This document shows positions 1 through 8,094 of a stretch of DNA of 55,507 bases, piece after piece. How positions within the stretch are numbered: position 1 is the first letter of the stretch; each line of letters opens with the position of its first letter. Both the position numbers and the translations under genes were made by a program. The notes under the pieces are model-generated. The model was not told where the DNA came from. It ran no database searches and saw nothing but the letters and a program-made list of their open reading frames with translations. Source of the stretch: Chrysochromulina parva (taxonomy: Eukaryota > Haptophyta > Prymnesiales > Chrysochromulinaceae); NCBI GenBank assembly GCA_002887195.1, contig PJAB01000035.1:1-55507 (forward strand), written 5' to 3'.

Positions 1-528
1 CGGCTCGGCCGCAAGCGCCGCTGCATCCCACTCACACATCCAGCCGTTGGCGGCGGCACCATCGTCGGTGTCCATCGCGTCACCGCCCTGGATGGAGCTG
101 AATGGAATTGGCACTACCATCGACGACGCACGCTTCTTCTTCTCGGCGGCCGCGAAGAGTTGGTCCACCGAGGGCAGCTCGTCGTCCTCACCATCATCGT
201 CGGCCCACAGATCGTTCGACGCGCCAGCGAGCACCGACACGGGCGACGAGGCCTGCGGCGAGGGTGGCGGCGGCGCGGCCATCGCGCGCATCTCCTCCGG
301 GAGCGCCTTGAGCGCCTCGTCCACCGTTGCCTTGAGCGTCACATGCTCTCTAAGGCAATCCAGGATGTTCTGCGTTGGCATCTCGATGAGCATGCCAGTC
401 ACCTTGCCAGCGAGCGGCTCGCCAAGCATCTGGAAGATGGGTGCGTAGAGCGCACTTCCTAGGTACTGCATGCGCGCCGCGGGCTCGAGTGCATCCACGG
501 TCGAGGCATCGGTGGGCGCCTGGTACAT
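1..528 (-). CDS. MLLE (PABC) domain protein, 3' end outside window
   Basis: An open frame runs from an ATG at 528 (minus) to the window edge, giving 176 residues without a stop. An in-frame TGA lies 45 nt upstream of the ATG, so this start is plausible. Residues about 18-75 read as a PABP C-terminal MLLE domain: YLGSALYAPIFQMLGEPLAG, then KVTGMLIEM, then a VDEALKALPE ending. The KxTGMLxE core is the signature of the peptide-binding groove that recognises PAM2 motifs. No RRM domain precedes it, so this is not a normal poly(A)-binding protein unless upstream exons were missed. After the MLLE domain come a proline-rich acidic stretch (DLWADDDGEDDELPSVDQ) and a lysine patch (KKKR). The rest lies beyond position 1. 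The likely role is a PAM2-binding scaffold in RNA metabolism; this is inference from the domain. Confidence 0.6.
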   Translation of the reverse strand, partial: MYQAPTDASTVDALEPAARMQYLGSALYAPIFQMLGEPLAGKVTGMLIEMPTQNILDCLREHVTLKATVDEALKALPEEMRAMAAPPPPSPQASSPVSVLAGASNDLWADDDGEDDELPSVDQLFAAAEKKKRASSMVVPIPFSSIQGGDAMDTDDGAAANGWMCEWDAAALAAEP

Positions 529-1566
529 GGTGCTGGTGTCGGTCACAATGGCGGGAGTGTGGAGCGAAAGTCAAATCAAAGAAGTTGACTTTCAGAACCT
601 TCCCTGCGTGCTCCGGAAACGCCGAGCATTGGCGCTCTCGGCTTTGGTGTTGGCGCGTGTTCTTCCTTCAACTTCAATTCCGCAAGAAACCGAAACGGTT
701 TTTTCAATGGTCCATGTCTCCTTCGAGTTGCCGGCTGATGCGCGAGCTACGTACGAACGAGGCGTCCGATGGCTGGACGAGGGTCGGTTGCACAGGAAAG
801 GTGGGAAGCTCGGCGTTTCGAATGGAACGATGTACATGAACTGGAGCCCAGCGACTCGACTGACCGTCTTTTCTGACTCCTGTGCGCAGCTCGGGCGCAG
901 TTATCACTCGGTTTGCAGAACACGACATCGTTGCCGGCCATTGGACCATCTGCCGCCGCCACCGCTGCACACAGCTCCAAACTGGCCGTTCCAAACTGGG
1001 CGTTGCCTGCGTTCCCGCCCGGCAGCAGGCCGTTGGGAAATGAAAGTCTATCACCATCTGCAGCATCTGAGGGTGCCGACGACAGTCGGCATGCCCCGCC
1101 CGAGTACCCAGGCGCGTTTTGGAACAAGAGGAACACGATGACGCCGTCGCTCGCTGTCGCTGGCGACGACCCGCTCCGTCTCTTCATTCTTCGGAAGAAT
1201 CGCAAGCCGACAGCCCCGAGCAAGCTGCCCCCGTTGCAGTCGTACTCGATTCGATACAAAACTTCGCAAGCGAAGCCCCCCACATGATGGCGGTTTCGCA
1301 CGCATGGTCAAGCGGCTGCAGCGGCATCAACGCGAGAGAGCGGCAGGCCTTGTGAACAACATGCGCGAGAGACGTCTTGCATCTTGCGTGGCCGTGCGCG
1401 CACTTCCGGTGGCGGTGCGCGACCGCCGAGCGTGTGGCGCTGTGTTGCTGCACGCTGGCGCACCTCGGACGCACTCCCCCGGTGCTACAATTCCCATCCT
1501 GGTACCAGTATGAACAACACACGTGAGCTCATGAGGGTGTCAAGCTTGTCGTTTGAACCGTGGCGT
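529..1566. other. Intergenic stretch, no supported gene
   Basis: This is about 1 kb between two minus-strand genes. Short open frames exist on both strands but none shows a recognisable domain, and the longest lack ATG starts. A plus-strand frame near 913-1287 has a disordered, protein-like composition and could be an exon of an unseen gene; support is weak. Near 568-596, upstream of the MLLE gene, there is an AAGTCAAATCAAAGAAGTTGACTT-like palindromic stretch related to the AAGTC arrays seen at other promoters. Confidence 0.4.
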
Positions 1567-2412
1567 TTAAATGCTCTCGCGCGCGGATCTCAACAGGAGA
1601 TCCGCTTGCAACTCGTCGCGGAGCCGTCTCATCTCGGTGACTCCCGCGAGTACGAGCGCATCCGTATTGCCACGGCCCTCCTCCTGCTTGAGCCGGCGTA
1701 GCTCAGCCGCGGCTGCGGAGGCCGCCGCCTCGAGGATCGCCTTGGCGTCGGCTGTCAGAGGCGGGCGTAATTTCAGGCCAGCCGGCCCGCAGAGCGTTCC
1801 GTCCGCGAGCTCCCAATGTGTGAATGCATACGCCGTACGCAAATTCGCCTTGTCCGTCGAGCCGCCCATCTGCCATCGTGTTGCGGCTCGCAAGGTCAGC
1901 TGGTGCGACCCATGGCACAGCTTTTTGGTGTATCGCGACTCAAACATCGTACTCGAGCTTAAGGAGCTTAGGGAGCTTGGCAGCATGCTCGTTGAGCCGA
2001 TGAGTTCGGTGAAGTTGTCGGCGCCAAACGCCTCGCACGCAAGTAAGTTGGCATATATACACTCGGAGCTGCCAACAAGCTCCGTTAAAGGCTCCATAAC
2101 AGGCTCTTTGCTTCGGGCGCGCACGACCATGCAAGCGATTGGCGCCTCCCACAGCGACCGCGGAATGTCTTTGGAGAGACGAAGCCCTGCAAAGAGCGGC
2201 GTTCCTGAGCACTCATGGAACGAGATGACGAGCTGCTGGGCAATGTGGCAGGTCTCCTCAAACTGGAATGGCAGCAACTTCCCCGCGCAAAAAGCATTTT
2301 GCTCCTCGGCACGCGAAGCTCGCGACAGTTCCAGGTTCTTGCTCACCTTCTTCTCAGCCTTGCGCTGTGCCTTGGACGCCAGTGTCCTTGCGGCGCCAGC
2401 AGCGCGTTTCAT
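1567..2412 (-). CDS. Unrecognised protein with C-terminal helical/coiled segment
   Basis: A 281-residue frame starts at an ATG at 2412 (MKRAAGAARTLASKAQRKAE). I do not recognise the family. The N-terminus is basic and could be a targeting peptide or a nuclear or ribosomal-type tail. The middle is mixed, with several Cys and Trp. The C-terminus (from about residue 215, DAKAILEAAASAAAAELRRL) is predicted helical, with a heptad-like Leu pattern to the end. A nearly equally long antisense frame exists (1571-2497), but it lacks such structure. The gene is divergent from the NTF2-like/glutaredoxin gene 209 bp away, which fits the local pattern of head-to-head pairs. Confidence is moderate that it is coding and nil as to function. 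Confidence 0.5.
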   Translation of the reverse strand: MKRAAGAARTLASKAQRKAEKKVSKNLELSRASRAEEQNAFCAGKLLPFQFEETCHIAQQLVISFHECSGTPLFAGLRLSKDIPRSLWEAPIACMVVRARSKEPVMEPLTELVGSSECIYANLLACEAFGADNFTELIGSTSMLPSSLSSLSSSTMFESRYTKKLCHGSHQLTLRAATRWQMGGSTDKANLRTAYAFTHWELADGTLCGPAGLKLRPPLTADAKAILEAAASAAAAELRRLKQEEGRGNTDALVLAGVTEMRRLRDELQADLLLRSARESI

Positions 2413-2621
2413 CGGCCGCGCGAAGCCGCGTGTGCGACTGCAAACTGTTTTCGTCCACACAAACCCTGGTTGTCGCGTCCTGTCGTGTTCACGTTAACAC
2501 ACAAACGACGGAAAACTGTGAACACACATTGTTTACAATTCAAACAAAACTTGCTGTAAGCGGTTCTTTCAGTCCGGCTGTGAATTCTCAGCCGGAATCT
2601 TTTGATTCCAGACACAAGGCG

Positions 2622-4037
2622 ATGCTGCACTCAGCTCCGCTGTTCGCCCTGGCGTTGATTCACTCGGTACCTTCACGCGCGACGCTGGTCATGGCCGCTG
2701 GCTCGACGGCCGCCGCTCCAGCTTGTGATTTGCTGCTGCGTGGGCTCTTCACCGGCGTGATCGACCCTGATGCCGTTGCTGGTGCGTGCAGCGCTGACAT
2801 TGTGTGGGACGACCTCACGGCACCGGCGCCCGTCGAGGGTCGGGCGGCAGTACGAGCGCTCGTCCAGAATAAGTTTCCGCAAGATGCCCGCCTCGTCATC
2901 GAACGCCTTTCGGACGGTCGGCGGTCGGGTGGGTTCACATGGCACCGTGAGGCAGTCGCAGCCGATGATGGCAGTGCCTCGCCGATGGGGCTGCGAGGAA
3001 CGCTGTACGCGGAGCTGAACGATGCGGGCCAGCTGCGCTACGTACGTGAGGCCTCCGAACCCATCCTGAAGCCCGGCCAGGCGACTGAGGTGCTCCTCAA
3101 GGCGGCCACGGCCAACATGGAGAAGCCGGTCAAGACGCCCACATTCAAGCAAGCCACGCCGAAAAGCGCCTCGGGCGTCGCCCGGTACCTTTGGGAAGTT
3201 GCATACCCCGGCGGCGCCTCGCCCTCCGAGGCGCTCCGTCTCTTCTCCAAGGACATCGTGTATGAGGATTTCAACTATGAGGCCCCCTTCGTGGGCATTC
3301 CCGCGGTGACGGAATTCGTCAACGCCTTCGACATCCCGGGCATCGACTTCGTGCCTCTCAAGATCTCCGAGGGCGATCGCGCGTGCGCGTTCACGTGGAA
3401 GGTGCTCATCAACGGCCAAGACGGGCCGCAGGGTCTCTCCTTCTACGAGGTCGATGCGGACGGCAAGGTGTGCTTCATCCGCGACATCCCCGCCCCGTCG
3501 CCCCGTGGCTTCCGCCCACTGGGTGCGCTGGCCGCCTCGGTGGATCCGGTGCTGCATGTGTTCACACCGGCGACACTCACACGCGCGGCGCTTGGCATCG
3601 CCTCGGCGGCCATGGGGCTCCTCAAGCCGGCATTCGCAGCGGAGGCCAAGTGGCAGGCGCAAACACTCGGCGGCAAGGAAGCGCAGGCAGAAGCGCTCAA
3701 GCAGCTCGACGAGTCCATCGCGAGCGCCCCCGTGGTAGTCTACACGTATACACTCTCGCCGTTTTCGACGGAAGCCCTGGCGCTGCTGGACGCGACGGGG
3801 TGCGAGTACAAGACGGTGGAGCTTGGGCTCGAGTGGTTCCTTCTCGACGGCGTCGGCTCATCCATTCGAGCCCTCCTCCTCGAGCGCTACGGCATGTCCT
3901 CGCTGCCGCACATCTTCATCGGCGGCGAGAGTGTGGGTGGCCTCTACTCGGGCAACGCGGCGGGCGCTCCGGGACTCGTCGAGCTCAAGCGGCGAGGGGA
4001 GCTCACGGGCATGCTCCAGGCGGCGGGGGCGCTTTGA
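2622..4037 (+). CDS. Tandem NTF2-like (SnoaL-type) protein with C-terminal glutaredoxin-like domain
   Basis: 471 residues from the ATG at 2622. The frame is open further upstream, but the sequence before this ATG is not protein-like. The N-terminus (MLHSAPLFALALIHSVPSRA) resembles a signal or bipartite plastid leader. Two NTF2-like cone domains follow, at about residues 35-165 and 195-300. Each starts with an 'LLRGLF...' or 'ALRLFSKDIVYED' helix and strand and contains an 'EGRAAVRALVQ' or 'GIPAVTEFVNAF' segment. Residues about 371-471 are a glutaredoxin fold: VVVYTYTLSPFSTEALALLD, then SSLPHIFIGGESVGG with the cis-Pro and glutathione-binding Gly-Gly. The usual CPxC site reads SPFS, so both catalytic cysteines are absent. 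The protein is probably not an oxidoreductase in the normal sense; plastid localisation is inference. Confidence 0.75.
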   Translation: MLHSAPLFALALIHSVPSRATLVMAAGSTAAAPACDLLLRGLFTGVIDPDAVAGACSADIVWDDLTAPAPVEGRAAVRALVQNKFPQDARLVIERLSDGRRSGGFTWHREAVAADDGSASPMGLRGTLYAELNDAGQLRYVREASEPILKPGQATEVLLKAATANMEKPVKTPTFKQATPKSASGVARYLWEVAYPGGASPSEALRLFSKDIVYEDFNYEAPFVGIPAVTEFVNAFDIPGIDFVPLKISEGDRACAFTWKVLINGQDGPQGLSFYEVDADGKVCFIRDIPAPSPRGFRPLGALAASVDPVLHVFTPATLTRAALGIASAAMGLLKPAFAAEAKWQAQTLGGKEAQAEALKQLDESIASAPVVVYTYTLSPFSTEALALLDATGCEYKTVELGLEWFLLDGVGSSIRALLLERYGMSSLPHIFIGGESVGGLYSGNAAGAPGLVELKRRGELTGMLQAAGAL

Positions 4038-4145
4038 GCCAGGCTTTGAGGCATTCCTTTGAGGACCACACAAGCGAGAGCGATCAATGAGAGCGATCTG
4101 ACGAAATCTATTAACACCGCCTGGGCCGCTCGTATTTTTCAAGCC

Positions 4146-4160
4146 AAGTCAAGTCAAGTT
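4146..4160 (+). promoter_or_regulatory. AAGTC pentamer array upstream of OPA3
   Basis: Three tandem AAGTC/AAGTT pentamers end 109 bp before the OPA3 ATG. Similar arrays sit upstream of other genes in this window (6387-6409, 30144-30160, 34435-34452, 38814-38860). A regulatory role is inferred only from this recurrence. Confidence 0.35.
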
Positions 4161-4268
4161 ACAGCCAGACCCAAAAGCGAGCACGAGACCTCCCGAGACC
4201 TCTTCTCTCAACGTCCTGGCCCGCGGCCTTCGCCTACGCGGCGTCAGGCATCGACGCGTGGTCGGTTG

Positions 4269-4772
4269 ATGGTGCTTCCAATCCTCAAGCTGGCATTCCT
4301 TGCTGCCAAGCAGGTTGCGAAACCGATTGCGAATCAAATAAAGCATTATGCCATCAATCATCCAACTCTGAGGGAAAGCATGATCAGTGTGGGCCGCAGG
4401 CTAAACTACAATTTAGTCCAGCTGAACCGCATTGCTGAAGGGCACACATTCTTGAAGAGAGAACGTGTGCCTGTTATCAACGAGAAGGATGCGCTTGTTA
4501 AGGGCGCCGACTTCCTCGCTGAAGTGGTGGTGTACAGCATCTCGGCGAGTGCTCTACTGGCCGAGTATTTCATATCGAAAAAGAATAGCAGGAAAGCGGA
4601 GGCTAAGGCGAAGGACGAGGCGGCCAAGAATGAGGCGCGGCAGTGGGAGGAGTTCCGTCAGCTCAATCTCAGGCTTGCGGAAGTGCAGGACCGATTGAGG
4701 GCGGTGGAGGAAGCTGAGGAGGCACGCCGGCTTCAGCAGCAAAGGTGGTTCGGCCGATACAGGTTTCAATAA
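4269..4772 (+). CDS. OPA3: OPA3-like mitochondrial protein
   Basis: 167 residues from the ATG at 4269. The start is MVLPILKLAFLAAKQVAKPI, the typical OPA3 N-terminus. It continues with the family core: ANQIKHYAINHPTLRESMIS, then GRRLNYNLVQLNRIAEG, and a hydrophobic helix near KGADFLAEVVVYSISASALL. The C-terminus is a charged coiled coil (EEFRQLNLRLAEVQDRLRAV). Length and order match OPA3 proteins, which associate with mitochondrial membranes and influence mitochondrial morphology. The frame is open for 70 codons upstream, but that part has no OPA3 similarity. The gene lies in tandem, same strand, 230 bp after the glutaredoxin-like gene. Confidence 0.92.
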   Translation: MVLPILKLAFLAAKQVAKPIANQIKHYAINHPTLRESMISVGRRLNYNLVQLNRIAEGHTFLKRERVPVINEKDALVKGADFLAEVVVYSISASALLAEYFISKKNSRKAEAKAKDEAAKNEARQWEEFRQLNLRLAEVQDRLRAVEEAEEARRLQQQRWFGRYRFQ

Positions 4773-5174
4773 GATATTGCCTAGAGTCACGTGCACAGCT
4801 GGCAGGGCCTGAGCGGCGCTTGGAACGCAGGCCATACATGATCGTGCCTGGGGTGTCAGGTCGCGTGCGGTTCCCCTCTAGTCTCATGCGCGCACATTTG
4901 CGCTCTCGCGTCGGTGATTTTCTGTCGGCGTGAATCGAGCTTGTCCTCTAGGTACTCTTCAGTTCTGTTTACGCTTCGGGGACCGCGAAGAAACTGACTG
5001 ACTGACTGACTGTTCACGCTTCACCCGGGCCCCGTGCGCCCTTGGACGGCGCGGCGGCCTCCCGACGCACACGCCAGGGGACGACTAGATAGATAATCTC
5101 GGGGTCGTGCCGCTCTACACTTGTGTGGCGCGTGCGCTCGCTATCGTGTGTGGCTGTACTCCTACACCTGCGGC
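4773..5174. other. Intergenic, holds the upstream region of the EBAG9-like gene
   Basis: About 400 bp with no coding signal. It contains the GGGGACCGCGA...GAAACTGACTGACT box (4978-5012), described separately, and nothing else I recognise. Confidence 0.5.
4978..5012 (+). promoter_or_regulatory. GGGGACCGCGA-AAACTGACT box, copy 1
   Basis: GGGGACCGCGA is followed two bases later by AAACTGACTGACTGACTGACTG, a four-fold GACT repeat. It ends about 160 bp before the ATG at 5175. Related boxes, in the same orientation relative to the gene, lie upstream of the EF-hand gene (49185-49210) and of AP-4 sigma (about 10780-10806, minus). This is probably a core-promoter or transcription-factor element, inferred from recurrence. 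Confidence 0.45.
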
Positions 5175-5774
5175 ATGGGCGGCTGCCTCGCCCGACTCTT
5201 TGGCGGACGGTCGACGCAGTCTTACAAGAAGGTTGAGGATGCTAGGGACGACGATGTTGAATCGGGGCCGAATGGGCAAGGCAGCAACATGGCGGACATG
5301 GCAGACGATGACGATGATGAGGAGTGGGAGGATTTTGGCGACCCTCGCCTTTCGGTTGCATCTGCTGCGACCGCTGCTGCGACCGCTGCTGCGGCTGCTC
5401 AGCCTATGCATCCAGCAGCAGAGGAGCCCGAAGTGGAGGAGGTGGACCCGTTTGCAGGCATGGGCATGGCGCCGACCATCAAGCCGACCAAACGGCACGC
5501 GGCACCGTCGCCATTCGCCAAGCCGGCGCCAGCTCAGAGCAAACGCCTCACATCGATGCTCGCCAGCTTGGACGAGGACAGCACTGCAGTCGCGGGCGGC
5601 TGGGTCGATGAGACCGATGACCTGGACTTTGGCGTGAGCGACCGGCGGAAGGCGAACGAGGAGCGTCGGCAGCAGCGCAGGCGCGAGCGCGATGCAAGCG
5701 CGAGCGCGGCGCCCGCGAAAGGCCCCGCGGGTGGTCGCAGCCGCCTGGGCGCCACCAGAGGAGGCTGGGAGTAA
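5175..5774 (+). CDS. EBAG9/RCAS1-like acidic membrane-anchored protein
   Basis: 199 residues starting MGGCLARLFGG. Gly2 plus Cys4 fits N-myristoylation and palmitoylation. An acidic patch with a Trp motif (DDDDDEEWEDFGD) follows near residues 45-58, then a poly-Ala linker, then 'VDPFAGMGMAPTIKPTKRH' near residues 92-110 and 'LDEDSTAVAGGWVDETDDLD' near 136-155. The end is a basic coil (RRKANEERRQQRRRERDA) and a final GGWE. The order lipid anchor, acidic EEW, (A/T)PTI(K/R)xTK, acidic Trp, basic coil parallels EBAG9 (RCAS1), a Golgi-trafficking protein with an acylated N-terminus. The similarity is in pattern, so the name is tentative. The alternative is an unrelated acylated adaptor. Confidence 0.5.
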   Translation: MGGCLARLFGGRSTQSYKKVEDARDDDVESGPNGQGSNMADMADDDDDEEWEDFGDPRLSVASAATAAATAAAAAQPMHPAAEEPEVEEVDPFAGMGMAPTIKPTKRHAAPSPFAKPAPAQSKRLTSMLASLDEDSTAVAGGWVDETDDLDFGVSDRRKANEERRQQRRRERDASASAAPAKGPAGGRSRLGATRGGWE

Positions 5775-6565
5775 TCTCAAGCTGGAGCCATTTTTCCCTC
5801 GGCCGCCGTGCGGCTGGCGTCTCGCTTCTTGGGTCCCCGGCTTCCATAAGGTGCAAAAAACGGATGTGTTCTTTAGTAAATAGTGCCCACCGGTGGCGAA
5901 ATTTTTTCAGGGTCAAGTCGGCCTGGCCGCCCAACGATCGGAACTGCTGCCGCCCCCCGCCGGCCCCGCGCCGCCCGCCGGCCATGCCGCCGGCCGATGA
6001 ATGCGAGCTACTTTCGGCGGGCGGGTCCGGCGGCGCTGGCGGGATAGCATACCTCCAGTGGCGCCTGCGGCAGGCGGGCTAGCACTTGGCGCGGAGGTCG
6101 GGTGGCGGCTGTGGTGCAATATATTGCTGTGTGGTGGCGGCTGAGTCGGGGTTCGGGCTAGACCTAGTGCGGCGTTGTCAGTACCCTGTCGGAAGACGCG
6201 CCCGTCTTGCAGGTGCCCCCCGGACGGAACGCAAAAGGGAACACAACACGTTTTCCGTCGAGTGACTTTTTTTGCGTCAGCATGGTCCTCTACATTCTAC
6301 AACCCTGCTTTCCATCCCGCACCTAGAGATCCGCTATCCCGCACCTCATCACAAAATTCCCCCCTCAGATCCTCCTTGTGCCCCCCTCAAGTCAAGTCAA
6401 GTCAAGTCTATACATAAACAACAGACAACCATACGGAAGCATAAATCGGTTGACCGACTCCACCCCTTACACGTCGCATGCAATCCAAGACCGCATGATT
6501 GACAATTATAACGGATTGCACACGTGTGCACAGATCCGGTCCGGTGACACCTGTTCTGCATTTAC
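5775..6565. other. Intergenic, upstream of GT32 gene
   Basis: About 790 bp with no convincing coding frame. It includes a short GC-rich, repeat-like GCCGGC/GGCGGG segment (about 5950-6080) and the AAGTC array at 6387-6409. Nothing else is recognised. Confidence 0.45.
6387..6409 (+). promoter_or_regulatory. TCAAG pentamer array upstream of the GT32 gene
   Basis: Between four and five tandem TCAAG units lie 157 bp before the first candidate ATG (6566). This is the longest and cleanest of the pentamer arrays found near gene starts in the window. It is a regulatory candidate by recurrence only. Confidence 0.4.
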
Positions 6566-7909
6566 ATGCAAGCAATGCTACAAGGCACCTCCGCTCCAGC
6601 GCCTTCCGATCCTGCTCCCCATCGCGCGCCGGTTGATCGACTCTATTGGCAAATGCTCGGGCGGGCAGCTCCACGATTCGGTCCCATCTCGTCGAACATG
6701 AGCCTCATCCACCCTCCCGAACCTGACTCAAGCACCCACCTGACATCCTTTTTGGAGCCACGCAAAGTGGAGGTGATGGCGACCGTTGTGAGTGCTCGTC
6801 AGCCCCCCGCGGGACCCTCTTTCGTAAAGCCTCCCAATATCCTCGCGCCTATCAGCCAGCGAGCGCCCGCGCCCATAGCCGAGGCAACGCTCATGGAGCA
6901 GACGCGCTTTGAGCGCGCGTGCGTGCGAGGCGACGAAGACCTCCCGCCCGTGCTCCCATCCAAAGATCACATCGCGGTCGCTCTGGAGACGCCCGAAGAG
7001 GAAGAGGTGCCCGCCTCGGTGCCTCGGTTGCTCCACCAGACTTGGAAGGGGTGTGAACTCCTCGAGCGACAGAGAGGCTGGTGGTCTCGCTGTGCTCGCC
7101 TCTCTCCACAATGGGACCTGCGGCTCTGGACGGACAAGGCGAATCGCGCGTTCCTTGCCCGCCACTACCCTGAGCACCTGCCCATGTACGACGGCTACTC
7201 CCTCAACATCAAGCGCGTCGACGCGATCCGTTACTTCCTTCTCTTCCACTACGGCGGCGTGTACATGGATGCGGACTTTGCGTGCGTGCGTTCCCTCGAC
7301 ACGATGCCCATTCGGAGGCAGCCCGGCGTGGCCACGCTCATTCTGCAGCGCAAGAAGGCCATCGACGAGCAAGCAGTCTCGAATGCGTGGATGTCCGCGC
7401 CTCCTCGCCACCCCTTCTTTGCGTTAGTGATCAGCCAGCTCAATGCTTCCAGGGACCGGACGCACGTTCTCGACGCGACGGGCCCCCGATTCCTCACTCG
7501 AGTTTGGCGAGCTTGGAATCAAAATCTGTTCCGCGCCAACGGCGCCAACAGGAAGGGCATCCCTGTCGCTGCGCGCGGACGCACAGCGTTCGAGTGGACG
7601 GTTTCGATGGATCTGCCGCCATGGGCGCTCCTCCATCGCGTGCACTCATGCCGTCCCTCGACCATGCGAGGACCGCCGTGCAACGGGCCATACAATTACG
7701 CACCGTGCAAGAACGGAAAGGAGGCGGAGCTCGACCGGTGCGCAGTGACGATGCCCAATGTCTCCGTCACTACCTTTTGGACGGGTACCTGGGTGCAAGA
7801 CTTTTACCTGCACCGAGGCGACCTGGTCAATGTCAGCGGCAAAGTGATGCGAAAGAATAAGGCAAGAGCTCCATCTCGACCAAACACCACCGTGCAAGCA
7901 GAGACCTGA
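6566..7909 (+). CDS. GT32-type glycosyltransferase (Och1/DXD sugar-binding family)
   Basis: 447 residues from the ATG at 6566; an alternative ATG at 6698 would remove 44 poorly conserved residues. Residues 152-162 (VPRLLHQTWKG) match the IP-x-x-IHQxWKG opening of the GT32 fold. The segment YSLNIKRVDAIRYFLLFHYG followed by GVYMDADFACVRSLD (about 211-245) carries the DXD metal and nucleotide-sugar motif at residues 235-237. Later, a Cys-rich region (CNGPYNYAPCKNGKEAELDRC) and FWTGTWVQDF follow. Family members transfer hexoses to glycans or glycolipids in the Golgi (Och1, inositol-phosphoceramide mannosyltransferases). The acceptor here is unknown. No clear N-terminal transmembrane anchor is visible, so the true 5' end may be incomplete. 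Confidence 0.8.
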   Translation: MQAMLQGTSAPAPSDPAPHRAPVDRLYWQMLGRAAPRFGPISSNMSLIHPPEPDSSTHLTSFLEPRKVEVMATVVSARQPPAGPSFVKPPNILAPISQRAPAPIAEATLMEQTRFERACVRGDEDLPPVLPSKDHIAVALETPEEEEVPASVPRLLHQTWKGCELLERQRGWWSRCARLSPQWDLRLWTDKANRAFLARHYPEHLPMYDGYSLNIKRVDAIRYFLLFHYGGVYMDADFACVRSLDTMPIRRQPGVATLILQRKKAIDEQAVSNAWMSAPPRHPFFALVISQLNASRDRTHVLDATGPRFLTRVWRAWNQNLFRANGANRKGIPVAARGRTAFEWTVSMDLPPWALLHRVHSCRPSTMRGPPCNGPYNYAPCKNGKEAELDRCAVTMPNVSVTTFWTGTWVQDFYLHRGDLVNVSGKVMRKNKARAPSRPNTTVQAET

Positions 7910-8094
7910 CGGTCCGCGACGCGGTACTCTCGCCAGTTTGTGTCAAGTGTCGTTTTCAAATGCCCTCCGCGCATTAGGGATACACGCAGTTCTCATTTTC
8001 TACATGAAGGACGAGGCACTTTACGCGAAAAGCACCGGTGCCGATTCGCGTTCACACTCTTCTGGGCGTTTCACTCGGAATGCGGCCACCAGGA

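Noticed and set aside
747..1301. 184-codon minus-strand frame upstream of the MLLE gene
   Set aside because: No recognisable motif, and an overlapping frame on the other strand is as good; not enough to call a gene.
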